From: JBGSTR01 sp963707135
Lineage (GTDB): Bacteria; Pseudomonadota; Gammaproteobacteria; Chromatiales; Chromatiaceae
NCBI GenBank assembly: GCA_963707135.1
Contig: CAVPOY010000037.1
Coordinates: 1 to 16,565, forward strand
Reading direction: 5' to 3'
DNA length: 16,565 nt
The first letter of the stretch is position 1. Every line of letters starts with the position of its first letter. This document shows, in pieces, positions 7,313 to 15,056 of this stretch. The notes beneath the pieces were generated by a model that saw only the letters and a list, made by a program, of their open reading frames with translations, was not told the DNA's origin and made no database searches. A program made the position numbers and the translations under genes.

Positions 7313-8319
7313 GCCCCAATCGCCGCATTGCGCTTGCGCTCGTACTAGCCGGCACACCGATCCTCGCATCGGCCCATCACGGCGTCGCCTCGCTCGGCGC
7401 CGCCGGCTTGGAGGGACCCGGTGCACCGGTCGTCACCTCCTCGGCGGCGCCGCTGCCGAACGGCAGCGGACTCCTGTATCTCAAGTCCGACTATGCGAGC
7501 TACGACACCTTTACCGCGGCGCGCGACGCCGAAAGCGACTACGACATCTTCTCGATGGCGGGTGTCGGATACGGTTTCACCTCCTGGTTTTCGGCCTACG
7601 CCTTCTTTCCCTATTACGTAAAGAGTGTCGAGTCGAGCGTGGACGCACCCGGCGAGGGCTCCACGCATCAGCAGGGGTTCGCCGATATCGCCTTTACCGG
7701 CGTCCTGGCCTTCAAGTACGACGACGACTTCATGTTGGTGCCGGAGCGCGAGAGCCTTGATGATCTGGAGGACTGGCACTTCTCGCTCTACGCCGGCTTC
7801 AGTATCCCGACCGGCAGAGCCAACGTGCGGGATGCCGCGGGCGCGATCGACGCGGGCCAGGCCACGGGCTTCGGCGCGCCGTCGTTCAACGTCGGCTTCA
7901 CGTCGACCAAGCAGATCACGGATCGGGATACCTGGGTCGGGGAGGTCTCCTACCTCCAGTTCACCGAGAACGAGTACGACGACGGCTCGACGGTGCGCTT
8001 CGGTTCGGAGCTGCGCCTCAACACGTCCTGGGTCCGCAAGCTCATGACCAGCGCCGAGGCCAGGCACCGACTCGATGGCGTGATCGAGGCCAACTATCTC
8101 CATCTCGGGCGCGACCGGGAGGACGGTAGCGGTGCCTCGGGTACGGGCGGGCAGATCCTCTACCTCACGCCGGGGGCGCGCTTGTACAAGGACCGATTTA
8201 GCCTCGCCCTTGGCGTCATGTTCCCGGTGTGGAAGGACCTGAACGAGGAGGCGACCCAGCAGGGCGCCGAGGGTCTGGAGAACTACCGTCTGGTCTCGAC
8301 CTTCTCGTATCTCTTCTGA
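7309..8319 (+). CDS. Outer-membrane beta-barrel protein in nickel operon
   Basis: A 336-residue protein with a signal peptide (MSPNRRIALALVLAGTPILASA) and a predicted mature N-terminus HHGVASL. The rest has alternating hydrophobic/polar segments rich in aromatic residues (for example SGLLYLKSDYASYDTF, WFSAYAFFPYYV, WHFSLYAGFSIPTG, QILYLTPGARLY) and ends in ...STFSYLF; a terminal Phe is the usual signal for barrel assembly by BAM. It resembles the MetA/phenol-pathway-type 'transporter' barrels. Start and stop overlap nikL and nikM, and AGGAGA lies about ten bases before the ATG, so it is an integral operon member. I infer that it passes Ni(II) or a nickel chelate across the outer membrane; barrel function itself cannot be read from sequence. 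Confidence 0.78.
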   Translation: MSPNRRIALALVLAGTPILASAHHGVASLGAAGLEGPGAPVVTSSAAPLPNGSGLLYLKSDYASYDTFTAARDAESDYDIFSMAGVGYGFTSWFSAYAFFPYYVKSVESSVDAPGEGSTHQQGFADIAFTGVLAFKYDDDFMLVPERESLDDLEDWHFSLYAGFSIPTGRANVRDAAGAIDAGQATGFGAPSFNVGFTSTKQITDRDTWVGEVSYLQFTENEYDDGSTVRFGSELRLNTSWVRKLMTSAEARHRLDGVIEANYLHLGRDREDGSGASGTGGQILYLTPGARLYKDRFSLALGVMFPVWKDLNEEATQQGAEGLENYRLVSTFSYLF

Positions 8320-8966
8320 TGCACATCCCCGACGGCTTCATCGCGCCGGTGATCTATCTGCCGACTTACGCGGTCGCCGCGGGGGCGTGGTCGTACTCGG
8401 CGCGCCGGGTGCGGTCGAGCCTCGACGAGCACACGCTGCCGTTCCTGGCGGTGATGACGGCGAGCGCCTTCGTGCTGATGATGATCGCGATCCCCCTGCC
8501 GGGAGGGACCACCGTTCACGCCGCCGGCATCGGGCTGCTCGCGGTGTTGTTCGGGGTTGCGAGCACGTTTCTGTCGGTTAGCCTGGTGCTGCTGCTACAG
8601 GCGCTCATGTTCGGCGCCGGCGGGATCACGGCCCTACCGGTAAACGCGTTGGCGATGGGCCTGGGCGGTGCCGCCGCGGCCCGGCTCGCGTTCCGCGGTT
8701 TGCGCCGGTGGGATGAGCGCGCCGCCCTGTTCGCGGCAGGCGCCGGGTCCGTGCTGCTGCCGGCCTTTCTCATCGCGATGGTCCTGGGTATCCAGCCCCT
8801 GGTCGCGCACGCCGCGGATGGGACCCCGCGGTTTTTCCCCTTCGGCCTCTCGGTCACCCTGCCGGCGGTGCTCATTCCACATCTGGCGGTTGCGCTCGGG
8901 GAGGGGGTGCTGACCGTCCTGGCCTATCGTTATCTGGTCGCGTCGGGGACACACCGTGCGGGTTGA
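8319..8966 (+). CDS. nikM: ECF transporter substrate-specific component NikM/CbiM
   Basis: A 215-residue membrane protein beginning MHIPDG, the hallmark of the CbiM/NikM S-component. In the structurally studied NikM2 the N-terminal amine, His2 and His67 bind Ni(II); here His2 and His67 (in GGTTVHAAGIG) are both in place. Further family segments are LLLQALMFGAGGITALPVN and a C-terminal HLAVALGEGVLTVLAYRYL. It is the metal-recognising inner-membrane unit. The ATG shares one base with the barrel stop (TGATG) and has no Shine-Dalgarno sequence of its own, which suggests re-initiation. NikK/NikL neighbours and the absence of CbiN favour nickel over cobalt, but the two are hard to separate by sequence, so cbiM would be an equally valid label. 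Confidence 0.9.
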   Translation: MHIPDGFIAPVIYLPTYAVAAGAWSYSARRVRSSLDEHTLPFLAVMTASAFVLMMIAIPLPGGTTVHAAGIGLLAVLFGVASTFLSVSLVLLLQALMFGAGGITALPVNALAMGLGGAAAARLAFRGLRRWDERAALFAAGAGSVLLPAFLIAMVLGIQPLVAHAADGTPRFFPFGLSVTLPAVLIPHLAVALGEGVLTVLAYRYLVASGTHRAG

Positions 8967-9540
8967 GCGGCGCGCGGCCCTGGAGCGTGCCGCCCTGGTC
9001 GTCTATCTGGCGACGGTGGTGATCTTGACGAGCATCCACGACGCCTACGTGCTGGCCGCGGGCCTCGGCGTCGTGCTCTTGGTGTCCGGGCGCCGGGCCA
9101 TCGGACTGACTCGCCGGGTGCTGCTCGCCGCCGGCCCATTCCTCGCGGTGGTCAGCGGCTCCTACGCCGCCATGACGCTCGCCTCCGGAGGTTTTTCAGG
9201 GGATTACGTCGTCTTGCTCAACCTGCGGGTCGCCACCCTGACCGCGCTGACCTTCCTCGTCATGCAGCGGATCAATCTCGCGCGGGCGCTCGGATTCTCC
9301 CGCGGGCTGCTGTTCGTTACCACGTTGGCGATCAGCCAGGCCCTGACCCTGCGGCGGGTGGTCGAGAACTACCGCCTGGCCCTGACCAGCCGCACCCTGG
9401 TCCGGCTGGGACTGCGGGATCGCTACCGCCACAGCGCGGCGAGCGCGGCGCGGCTGCTCGGCATGGCCCTGCACCAGTCCGGCGAGATCGCCCTCGCCAT
9501 GCGGGCCCGCGGTTTCTTCAACGAAGACCCGTCCGGATGA
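8956..9540 (+). CDS. nikQ: ECF transporter T component NikQ/CbiQ (EcfT)
   Basis: A 194-residue protein that couples the S-component to the ATPase. The N-terminal half has several hydrophobic helices (ALVVYLATVVILTS, AYVLAAGLGVVLLV, LLAAGPFLAVVSG), followed by a basic cytoplasmic region and the coupling motif Ala-Arg-Gly at residues 184-186 (AMRARGFF), diagnostic of EcfT proteins. It is somewhat shorter than many CbiQ proteins (about 230-260 residues). The GTG start lies 11 bases inside nikM with GGGGA upstream; the stop overlaps nikO as ATGA. Confidence 0.85.
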   Translation: MRVERRAALERAALVVYLATVVILTSIHDAYVLAAGLGVVLLVSGRRAIGLTRRVLLAAGPFLAVVSGSYAAMTLASGGFSGDYVVLLNLRVATLTALTFLVMQRINLARALGFSRGLLFVTTLAISQALTLRRVVENYRLALTSRTLVRLGLRDRYRHSAASAARLLGMALHQSGEIALAMRARGFFNEDPSG

Positions 9541-10313
9541 TTCGTCTCTCAGGTATCGGTCATGGCTTTCCTGATGGTCCTCGGGTTCTCGAGGACGTCT
9601 CGTGCGCCATCCGGCCGGGGGAAAAGGTCCTGCTCCTGGGGGCCAACGGCAGCGGCAAGAGCACCCTGCTGCGAATCCTGAGCGGGCTGGTGGTCCCGAG
9701 CGCGGGCGAGTACCGCTATCGCGACCGGCTGGTCACCCCAGCGACCCTGCGCGATCGGGACTTCGCGCGACGCTTCCGGCGCGAGGTGGTGCTGCTCTTC
9801 CAGCACCCCGACACCATGATCTTCAACCCCACCGTATACGAAGAAATCGCGTTCGGGCCGCGCCAGCTGGGGCTGGCCGATACCGACGAACGGGTGACCC
9901 GCTGGGCCGGGATCTTCGGGCTGACCGATCATCTGGAGCGCGCGCCTTTTGCGCTCAGCGGGGGGGAAAAGCAGAAGGTCTGCCTCGCGGCGCTGCTCGC
10001 CCTGGAGCCCGCGGTCCTGCTCCTGGACGAACCAACCGCCCACCTGGATCCGCGCAGCGTCGGTTGGCTGGTGGACTTTCTGTTCGACCTCCAGGTCACA
10101 CTCGTCATAGCGACGCACAGTCTCAGCCTTGCCCCCGAGCTCGGCGAACGGGCCCTGGTCCTGGGCGAAGACCACCGCCTCATCTACGACGGAGACCTCT
10201 CGGCGCTGCTCAGGGATCAGTCGCGATTGGTGGCCGCCAATCTGGTCCACACCCATCGTCATCGGCACGGTAACCTGGAGCACCGTCACTACCACGGCCA
10301 CGATTGGGACTAA
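9537..10313 (+). CDS. nikO: ECF transporter ATPase NikO/CbiO with His-rich C-terminal tail
   Basis: A 258-residue ABC ATPase that energises metal uptake. Visible motifs in order are Walker A GANGSGKST (35-43), Q-loop LFQHPD, signature LSGGEKQ (140-146), Walker B VLLLDEPT (D164, E165) and the switch His194 (THS). The catalytic set is complete. The last 21 residues (238-258) form an unusual tail with eight His (HTHRHRHG... then EHRHYHGHDWD) and no ATPase motif; it could bind Ni(II) on the cytoplasmic face. The single CbiO suggests a homodimeric ATPase pair. Start overlaps the nikQ stop by four bases. It is the last overlapping gene of the operon; the next gene begins 60 bases on with its own ribosome site. 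Confidence 0.92.
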   Translation: MIRLSGIGHGFPDGPRVLEDVSCAIRPGEKVLLLGANGSGKSTLLRILSGLVVPSAGEYRYRDRLVTPATLRDRDFARRFRREVVLLFQHPDTMIFNPTVYEEIAFGPRQLGLADTDERVTRWAGIFGLTDHLERAPFALSGGEKQKVCLAALLALEPAVLLLDEPTAHLDPRSVGWLVDFLFDLQVTLVIATHSLSLAPELGERALVLGEDHRLIYDGDLSALLRDQSRLVAANLVHTHRHRHGNLEHRHYHGHDWD

Positions 10314-10373
10314 TCGCCGGCCCGGCTTGGCAGCGAGGTCACCCGAGTCGGCTCCCACGTCCTGGAGATCGAA

Positions 10374-10979
10374 ATGAAGCTCTTCTACAGTCCGACCTCA
10401 CCCTATGCACGCAAGGTGCGTGCGACCGCGTTGGAGAAGGGGGTCGCGGCCCGCATCGAGTTGCTGCCGTGCAACCCGCACGAGCCCGACCCGGCGCTGC
10501 TGGCGGCGAATCCGCTCGGGCGGGTGCCGACTCTGGTGCTCGACGATGCTGGAACCCTCTACGACAGCCCGGTGATCTGCGAGTGGTTGGACGGCCTGAC
10601 CCCCGCGCCCCGTCTGGTCCCTGCCACGGGACCCGAGCGCTGGCGGGTGCGGCGCATCGAGGCCTTGGCGGACGGGATGCTGGACGACGCCGTGGCCATC
10701 GTGCTCGATGGCCGCCGTCCCGAGTCGCAGCAAAGCCCCGCGCTGGCCGAGGCCCGCGGCGCGGCACTGCTGCGCGGGGTAGCCGCGTTGGAGCAGGATC
10801 TGGAAGGTCTGTCGGGAGGGCTCGACCTGGCCGCGATCGCTGCGGCCTGCGCGCTCGGCTATCTGGATTTCCGACTGCCCGGGCTCGAGTGGCGCAACCG
10901 GCACCCCGCGGTCGCCGCCTGGTTCGAGGACTTCGCGCGGCGCGAGTCCATGGAGCAGACCCGTCCGCCGACGGCCTGA
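10374..10979 (+). CDS. YibF-like glutathione S-transferase family protein
   Basis: A 201-residue protein with an N-terminal thioredoxin-fold GST domain (MKLFYSPTSPYARKVRATAL; NPLGRVPTLV with the cis-Pro; DSPVICEWLD) and an all-helical C-terminal domain (VRRIEALADGMLDDA, AAIAAACALGYLDFR, RRESMEQTRPP). Length and these segments line up closely with E. coli YibF (202 residues), including VRKIEALADG and RESFARTEPP equivalents. YibF-type GSTs bind glutathione, but physiological substrates are poorly known. GGAG precedes the ATG. Same strand as the nickel operon after 60 bases without an obvious terminator, so read-through expression is possible. A link to metal stress is speculation. Confidence 0.9.
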   Translation: MKLFYSPTSPYARKVRATALEKGVAARIELLPCNPHEPDPALLAANPLGRVPTLVLDDAGTLYDSPVICEWLDGLTPAPRLVPATGPERWRVRRIEALADGMLDDAVAIVLDGRRPESQQSPALAEARGAALLRGVAALEQDLEGLSGGLDLAAIAAACALGYLDFRLPGLEWRNRHPAVAAWFEDFARRESMEQTRPPTA

Positions 10980-11018
10980 TCGAGCGGCACGCATACCGCG
11001 CCGGTTGGGCCGGGCCCG

Positions 11019-11046
11019 TTGGATAGCGACGGGCCTGCGGTATGCT
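11019..11046 (+). promoter_or_regulatory. Weak candidate promoter of the DUF4139 gene
   Basis: TTGGAT (11019-11024) and TATGCT (11041-11046) are 16 bases apart and lie in the 99-base gap before ATG 11079. Matches to the sigma70 consensus are 3/6 and 4/6, so this is tentative. Confidence 0.28.
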
Positions 11047-11078
11047 TGACCTCTATCAGTTCGCGAGCCGGAGGACCC

Positions 11079-12563
11079 ATGTACTTCACCCACACCGCCA
11101 CTCGATCGCGAGTCGCGCGCTCGAAGGGCCTCGCCCTGCTCGGGGCCGCGCTTTGCGCGATCCTTTCCAACCCACTGGGAGCCGCCATGGACCCCGCCAC
11201 CCACGAAGAGACACGCATCGACGACAGCGCCCAGCAGGCGCTTGCGGTCACCGTCTACAACGACGACCTGGCCCTGGTGAAGGACCTGCGACGCGTCGCG
11301 TTGACCCGCGGCGAGAATCGGCTCGCCTGGCGCAACGTATCGCAGCGGATTCGCCCCGAGACGGCATTGCTCGCCGCGCCGGCGAACGGCTTGGACATCA
11401 CCTTGCTGGAGCAGAACTTCGATTTCGATCTGCTGACCCCGGAGAGTCTGCTGAAGAAATACGTCGGGCACACGGTCCAGGTTATTCGCGCCAACGACGC
11501 GGGCGAGCGTACGGTCGAGGAGGCCCGGGTGCTCGCCGCGATCGACGGCCCGGTGCTGCGCTATGCGGACCGCATCGAGACCGGGGTGATCGGACACCTG
11601 GCGTTTCCGGATGTGCCCGCAAACCTGCGCGACCTGCCGACCCTTGTGCTCCATCTCGAGAGTGGGGCGGACGGGGAGGGCGAGCTGGAGCTGTCGTATC
11701 TCACCGGCGGCATGGGTTGGAAGGCGGACTATGTGGCCAAGTTGTCGGCGGACGGCGCCAGCATGGATCTCAACGGTTGGGTGACCCTGACCAACGCGAG
11801 CGGTGTGGCGTACCGGCAGGCCCGGGTGCAGCTGGTGGCGGGTGAGGTTAATCAGGTGACGGAAATAATGCCCGCGCCGCCCATGGCCCGCGCGGTCATG
11901 ATGGCCGATGCGGCACCCATGCCGACCGAGGAGGCCCTGTACGAGTATCATCTTTATACCTTGCCGCGCCCCACCGACATCGAGAACAACCAGACCAAAC
12001 AGGTGGCACTGCTCTCGGCGCCGAACGTGCCCGTGGTTCAGGATCTGGTGGTGCAGGGTCAGTCAATCGCCTACCGTGACCAGGCCGCCGACGGTTGGAC
12101 CAAGCTGGACGTCGAGGCCAGACTGACCTTCGTCAATCGCGATGGCAGCCTCGGCGTACCGCTGCCCGCCGGGGTAGTGCGGGTCTACTCGGAAGACAGC
12201 CGCGGCAATGCGCAGTTCGTCGGCGAGGATGCCGTGGAGCACACCCCCAAGAATGAGACCGTGGCACTCAAGCTCGGGAAGAGCTTCGATGTGACCGCAC
12301 GTCGCAAGCAGACCAGCTTCCGCAAGCTTTCCGGCACCAGCGCCTACGACTATGCGTACGAGGCCGGGTTCGAGCTGGAGCTGAAGAACGCCAAGCCTGA
12401 GCCGGCGGTGGTCAAGGTGCTGGAGACCTTGCCCGCGGATTGGAGAATCCTGAGCGAGAGCCAGCCCCACACCAAGGAGTCCGCGAGCCTCGCCTCCTGG
12501 CGGGTCGAGGTCCCGGCCGATGGCTCGGTCAATCTCGTCTGGGTGGTGCAGGTGCGGCGGTGA
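11079..12563 (+). CDS. Exported DUF4139 domain-containing protein
   Basis: A 494-residue protein with a long signal peptide: basic start (RSRVARSK), hydrophobic core GLALLGAALCAILSNPLG, cleavage near GAA. The mature N-terminus has the family segment LAVTVYNDDLALVKDLR, then a beta-rich body (ELELSYLTGGMGWKADYVA, LNGWVTLTNASGVAYRQARV) and a C-terminal immunoglobulin-like region ending VNLVWVVQVRR. This is the usual architecture of gammaproteobacterial DUF4139 proteins; no enzyme motif is visible and the function is unknown. The ATG is preceded by GGAGG at good spacing; an upstream GTG at 11019 would add 20 non-signal residues and is rejected. It appears monocistronic or loosely linked to bioA (86-base gap). 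Confidence 0.88.
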   Translation: MYFTHTATRSRVARSKGLALLGAALCAILSNPLGAAMDPATHEETRIDDSAQQALAVTVYNDDLALVKDLRRVALTRGENRLAWRNVSQRIRPETALLAAPANGLDITLLEQNFDFDLLTPESLLKKYVGHTVQVIRANDAGERTVEEARVLAAIDGPVLRYADRIETGVIGHLAFPDVPANLRDLPTLVLHLESGADGEGELELSYLTGGMGWKADYVAKLSADGASMDLNGWVTLTNASGVAYRQARVQLVAGEVNQVTEIMPAPPMARAVMMADAAPMPTEEALYEYHLYTLPRPTDIENNQTKQVALLSAPNVPVVQDLVVQGQSIAYRDQAADGWTKLDVEARLTFVNRDGSLGVPLPAGVVRVYSEDSRGNAQFVGEDAVEHTPKNETVALKLGKSFDVTARRKQTSFRKLSGTSAYDYAYEAGFELELKNAKPEPAVVKVLETLPADWRILSESQPHTKESASLASWRVEVPADGSVNLVWVVQVRR

Positions 12564-12649
12564 GTTGGCGCAATGCGCTCGCTTGAGCGTCGTCGGCGCA
12601 TCGCGAGTCACTGGCGTACCGGTACCGTTGCCGGGCGTCCGGATCGTCC

Positions 12650-13933
12650 ATGAATCCCGAAGAGCTTCTTGCGATCGATCAGGCCCACGCCTGGCACCCC
12701 TACACCTCGACGATCGACAGGGACCCGGTCTACCCGGTGCGCGCGGCGCGCGGCTGCCGCATCGAGCTGATGGACGGCCGGGAGCTGATCGACGGCATGT
12801 CGTCCTGGTGGTGCGCGATCCACGGCTACAACCACCCGGTGCTCAATCAGGCGGCCCGCGATCAGCTCGCGCGCATGTCCCATGTGATGTTCGGCGGGCT
12901 GACCCACGAGCCGGCGATGCGTCTGGTCCGCCGCCTGGTCGAGCTGACCCCGGAGCCGCTGCAGCACGTGTTCCTGTGCGACTCGGGGTCCGTGTCGGTG
13001 GAGGTGGCGATCAAGATGGCGATCCAGTACTGGCGCGCCGCCCGGCGGCCGGAGCGGCGTCGGCTGCTGACGATTCGCTGCGGCTACCATGGGGATACCT
13101 TAAACGCCATGTCCGTCTGCGACCCGGTGACCGGCATGCACCACCTGTTCGCCGGGGTGCTTCCCGAGCAGCTGTTCGCGCCGGCGCCGGCATGCCGCTT
13201 CGGTGAATCTTGCAGCGACGACGACATCGCCCCCTTCGCCGAATTGATCGAGCGCCATCAGGCGGAGCTGGCGGCGGTGATCCTGGAGCCCATCGTGCAG
13301 GGGGCGGGCGGGATGCGCTTCTATTCGGCGGACTATCTGCGCCGGGTCCGCGCGCTCTGCGACCGCTTCGAGCTGCTGCTGATCGCCGACGAGATCGCCA
13401 CCGGATTCGGCCGCACCGGCGCGCTGTTCGCCTGCGAGCACGCGGGGATCGCCCCGGACATCATGACCGTCGGTAAGGCGCTGACCGGAGGCTACCTGAC
13501 GCTGGCCGCGACGCTCGCGAGCCGGCATGTCGCGCGTACGATTTCATCCGGCGAGCCCGGCGCCTTCATGCACGGACCGACCTTCATGGGGAACCCGCTG
13601 GCCTGCGCCATCGCCAACGCCAGCATCGAGCTGCTGCTCGCGGGCGATTGGCGCGCCGGCATCCAGAGGATCGAGCGTGGCCTGTCGGACGGGCTCGCGC
13701 CCTGCCGCGACCTGCCCGGCGTCGCGGACGTGCGGGTTCTCGGCGCTATCGGCGTGGTAGAGATGACCGAGCCGGTCGCGATGCGCGAGGTGCAGCGCCG
13801 CTTCGTCGAGCGCGGTGTCTGGGTCCGTCCGTTCGGCCGGCTGGTCTACCTGATGCCCCCCTACATCATCGATGATGCCGACCTGCGGACCTTATGCGAA
13901 TCGGTCGTGGACGTGCTGAGTGCCCGGCGCTGA
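12650..13933 (+). CDS. bioA: Adenosylmethionine-8-amino-7-oxononanoate aminotransferase (BioA)
   Basis: A 427-residue cytoplasmic PLP enzyme that converts 7-keto-8-aminopelargonate to 7,8-diaminopelargonate in biotin synthesis, with SAM as amino donor. It is nearly the length of E. coli BioA (429). Visible features are AWHPYTST, SSWWCAIHGYNHP (substrate-site Trp), phosphate-binding DSGSVSVEVAIK (111-122), Tyr-His-Gly at 146-148 stacking on PLP, ADEIATGFGRTG with Asp247, and the Schiff-base Lys276 in TVGKALTGGY. GPTFMGNPLACA and a C-terminal RPFGRLVYLMPPYI are also typical. All catalytic residues are present. The other bio genes are not adjacent, so it is dispersed from any bioBFCD cluster. 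The ribosome site is weak. Confidence 0.95.
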   Translation: MNPEELLAIDQAHAWHPYTSTIDRDPVYPVRAARGCRIELMDGRELIDGMSSWWCAIHGYNHPVLNQAARDQLARMSHVMFGGLTHEPAMRLVRRLVELTPEPLQHVFLCDSGSVSVEVAIKMAIQYWRAARRPERRRLLTIRCGYHGDTLNAMSVCDPVTGMHHLFAGVLPEQLFAPAPACRFGESCSDDDIAPFAELIERHQAELAAVILEPIVQGAGGMRFYSADYLRRVRALCDRFELLLIADEIATGFGRTGALFACEHAGIAPDIMTVGKALTGGYLTLAATLASRHVARTISSGEPGAFMHGPTFMGNPLACAIANASIELLLAGDWRAGIQRIERGLSDGLAPCRDLPGVADVRVLGAIGVVEMTEPVAMREVQRRFVERGVWVRPFGRLVYLMPPYIIDDADLRTLCESVVDVLSARR

Positions 13934-13989
13934 CGCGTCCGTCGGCTGACCGAGAGATAGGGAGGCGCAGCGAGAAAGTGACCGGCCCG

Positions 13990-14009
13990 GTCTCGCCGCC
14001 CGGCGGGAC
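13990..14009. terminator. Possible hairpin terminator after bioA (no T-run)
   Basis: GTCTCGCC and GGCGGGAC pair over about eight base pairs (one G-T) around a four-base loop, 57 bases after the bioA stop. There is no downstream T-tract, so a Rho-independent role is doubtful. The rest of 13934-14126 shows nothing else I can name. Confidence 0.25.
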
Positions 14010-14126
14010 ACTCAACTAGACTACCGGTGGCGACTTTGGTATCGAGGCAGGATATCGGGGCCGGCATCGGCGACGCTCCATATTACCTGCGCGGGCCCGA
14101 TCAATTGAACGGATCGCACTGAAACC

Positions 14127-15056
14127 GTGTTGTGGCGAAAGAAGGTCGGCGGGGTCTCGAGTGGCGTGCTCACGAAGGCCGCGCTCGACTACTCGCGCCT
14201 GGGCTGGTCCAGCTTCCCGGTCGAGTCCGGAGGAAAGGATCCGCTGGTCCAGTGGGAGGTATACCAGCAGCGCCGGGCCAAGCCGCCCGAGATCGGCGAC
14301 TGGTTCACGCGCTGGCCGGACGCCAACCTGGCGGTCGTCACCGGCGTCGTGTCGGGGCTCGTGGTGCTGGATATCGACCCGCGCCAAGGCGGGGAAGACA
14401 GCCTGGAGCGGCTGCAGAAAGCGCATGGTCCACTCGCGGAGACCGTCGAGGCCGTGACCGGCACCGGCGGGCGGCACCTTTATTTCGCACACCCAGGCGA
14501 GATCACGCCCAACCGGGCCGGTATAGCGCCAGGAATCGACCTTTGGGGCGACGGTGGCTACGTGGTGGCCCCGCCGTCGGTGCATCAGTCCGGAAAACCC
14601 TATCGCTGGATCCGCTCGCCTGAAGTCACCCCGCTGGAATTTCTTCCGAGGTCGCTGTTCGGCACGACGACCGAGAATGCCACCGGGCCGGGGCAACGGT
14701 CGGCGCGTTGGCGGCGGCTGCTGCGCCAAGGGGCCGAGGACGGTGAGCGTAACGACACGCTCATATCCCTGGCCAGGTATCTACTGCGTCCGGGAGTCGA
14801 TTCCGATGTCGTAGTGGAACTGCTGATCAGCTGGAACGCCGTGCGATGCCGACCGCCGCTGGAGCCAGCGGACATCGTGCGAATGGTCGAATCCGTTGCC
14901 GCATCAAGGCGTCGGGCGACCGGTGAAGCCGGGAACCGCGGACGCGACCCGTCCTGCTCGCGGCGCCTGGCTGGGCTACGGTTTTCAAGTCGGATTCTGA
15001 AGGCCGAGCAACCGCCAATCTTCGCCCATGATATTCACCAGCTCTCGAATCGCTGA
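14127..15056 (+). CDS. Bifunctional DNA primase/polymerase (PrimPol) with PriCT-1-like tail
   Basis: A 309-residue protein. The prim-pol domain (about residues 15-175) shows the archaeo-eukaryotic primase active-site motifs: metal-binding LDIDP (D82, D84), GTGGRHLYF with His117, and GIDLWGDGGYVVAPPS with Asp138. A PriCT-1-like helical segment follows at about 204-260 (GERNDTLISLARYLL, LISWNAVRCRPPLEPADIVR). Such proteins occur in phages, plasmids and integrated elements, usually beside a helicase; none is here, so it is an orphan. After residue 262 the sequence is low in recognisable features and overlaps the tail of the opposite-strand methyltransferase gene by about 70 bases. GTG 14127 is taken as start; GTG 14166 is an alternative and neither has a strong ribosome site. 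Confidence 0.82.
   Translation: MLWRKKVGGVSSGVLTKAALDYSRLGWSSFPVESGGKDPLVQWEVYQQRRAKPPEIGDWFTRWPDANLAVVTGVVSGLVVLDIDPRQGGEDSLERLQKAHGPLAETVEAVTGTGGRHLYFAHPGEITPNRAGIAPGIDLWGDGGYVVAPPSVHQSGKPYRWIRSPEVTPLEFLPRSLFGTTTENATGPGQRSARWRRLLRQGAEDGERNDTLISLARYLLRPGVDSDVVVELLISWNAVRCRPPLEPADIVRMVESVAASRRRATGEAGNRGRDPSCSRRLAGLRFSSRILKAEQPPIFAHDIHQLSNR

Noticed and set aside
8319..10313. Assigning the transporter to cobalt (cbiMQO with cbiN)
   Set aside because: No CbiN-like protein and no cobalamin genes; NikK/NikL-type neighbours favour nickel, although cobalt cannot be excluded.
10398..11951. Open antisense frame of 517 codons opposite the GST and DUF4139 genes
   Set aside because: It lies opposite two well-supported genes, is rich in Arg/Gly/His typical of GC-rich antisense frames, and has no recognisable domain.
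12576..12589. CGCTC-GCTT-GAGCG hairpin after the DUF4139 gene as a terminator
   Set aside because: Five-base stem and no T-tract; expected by chance in GC-rich DNA.
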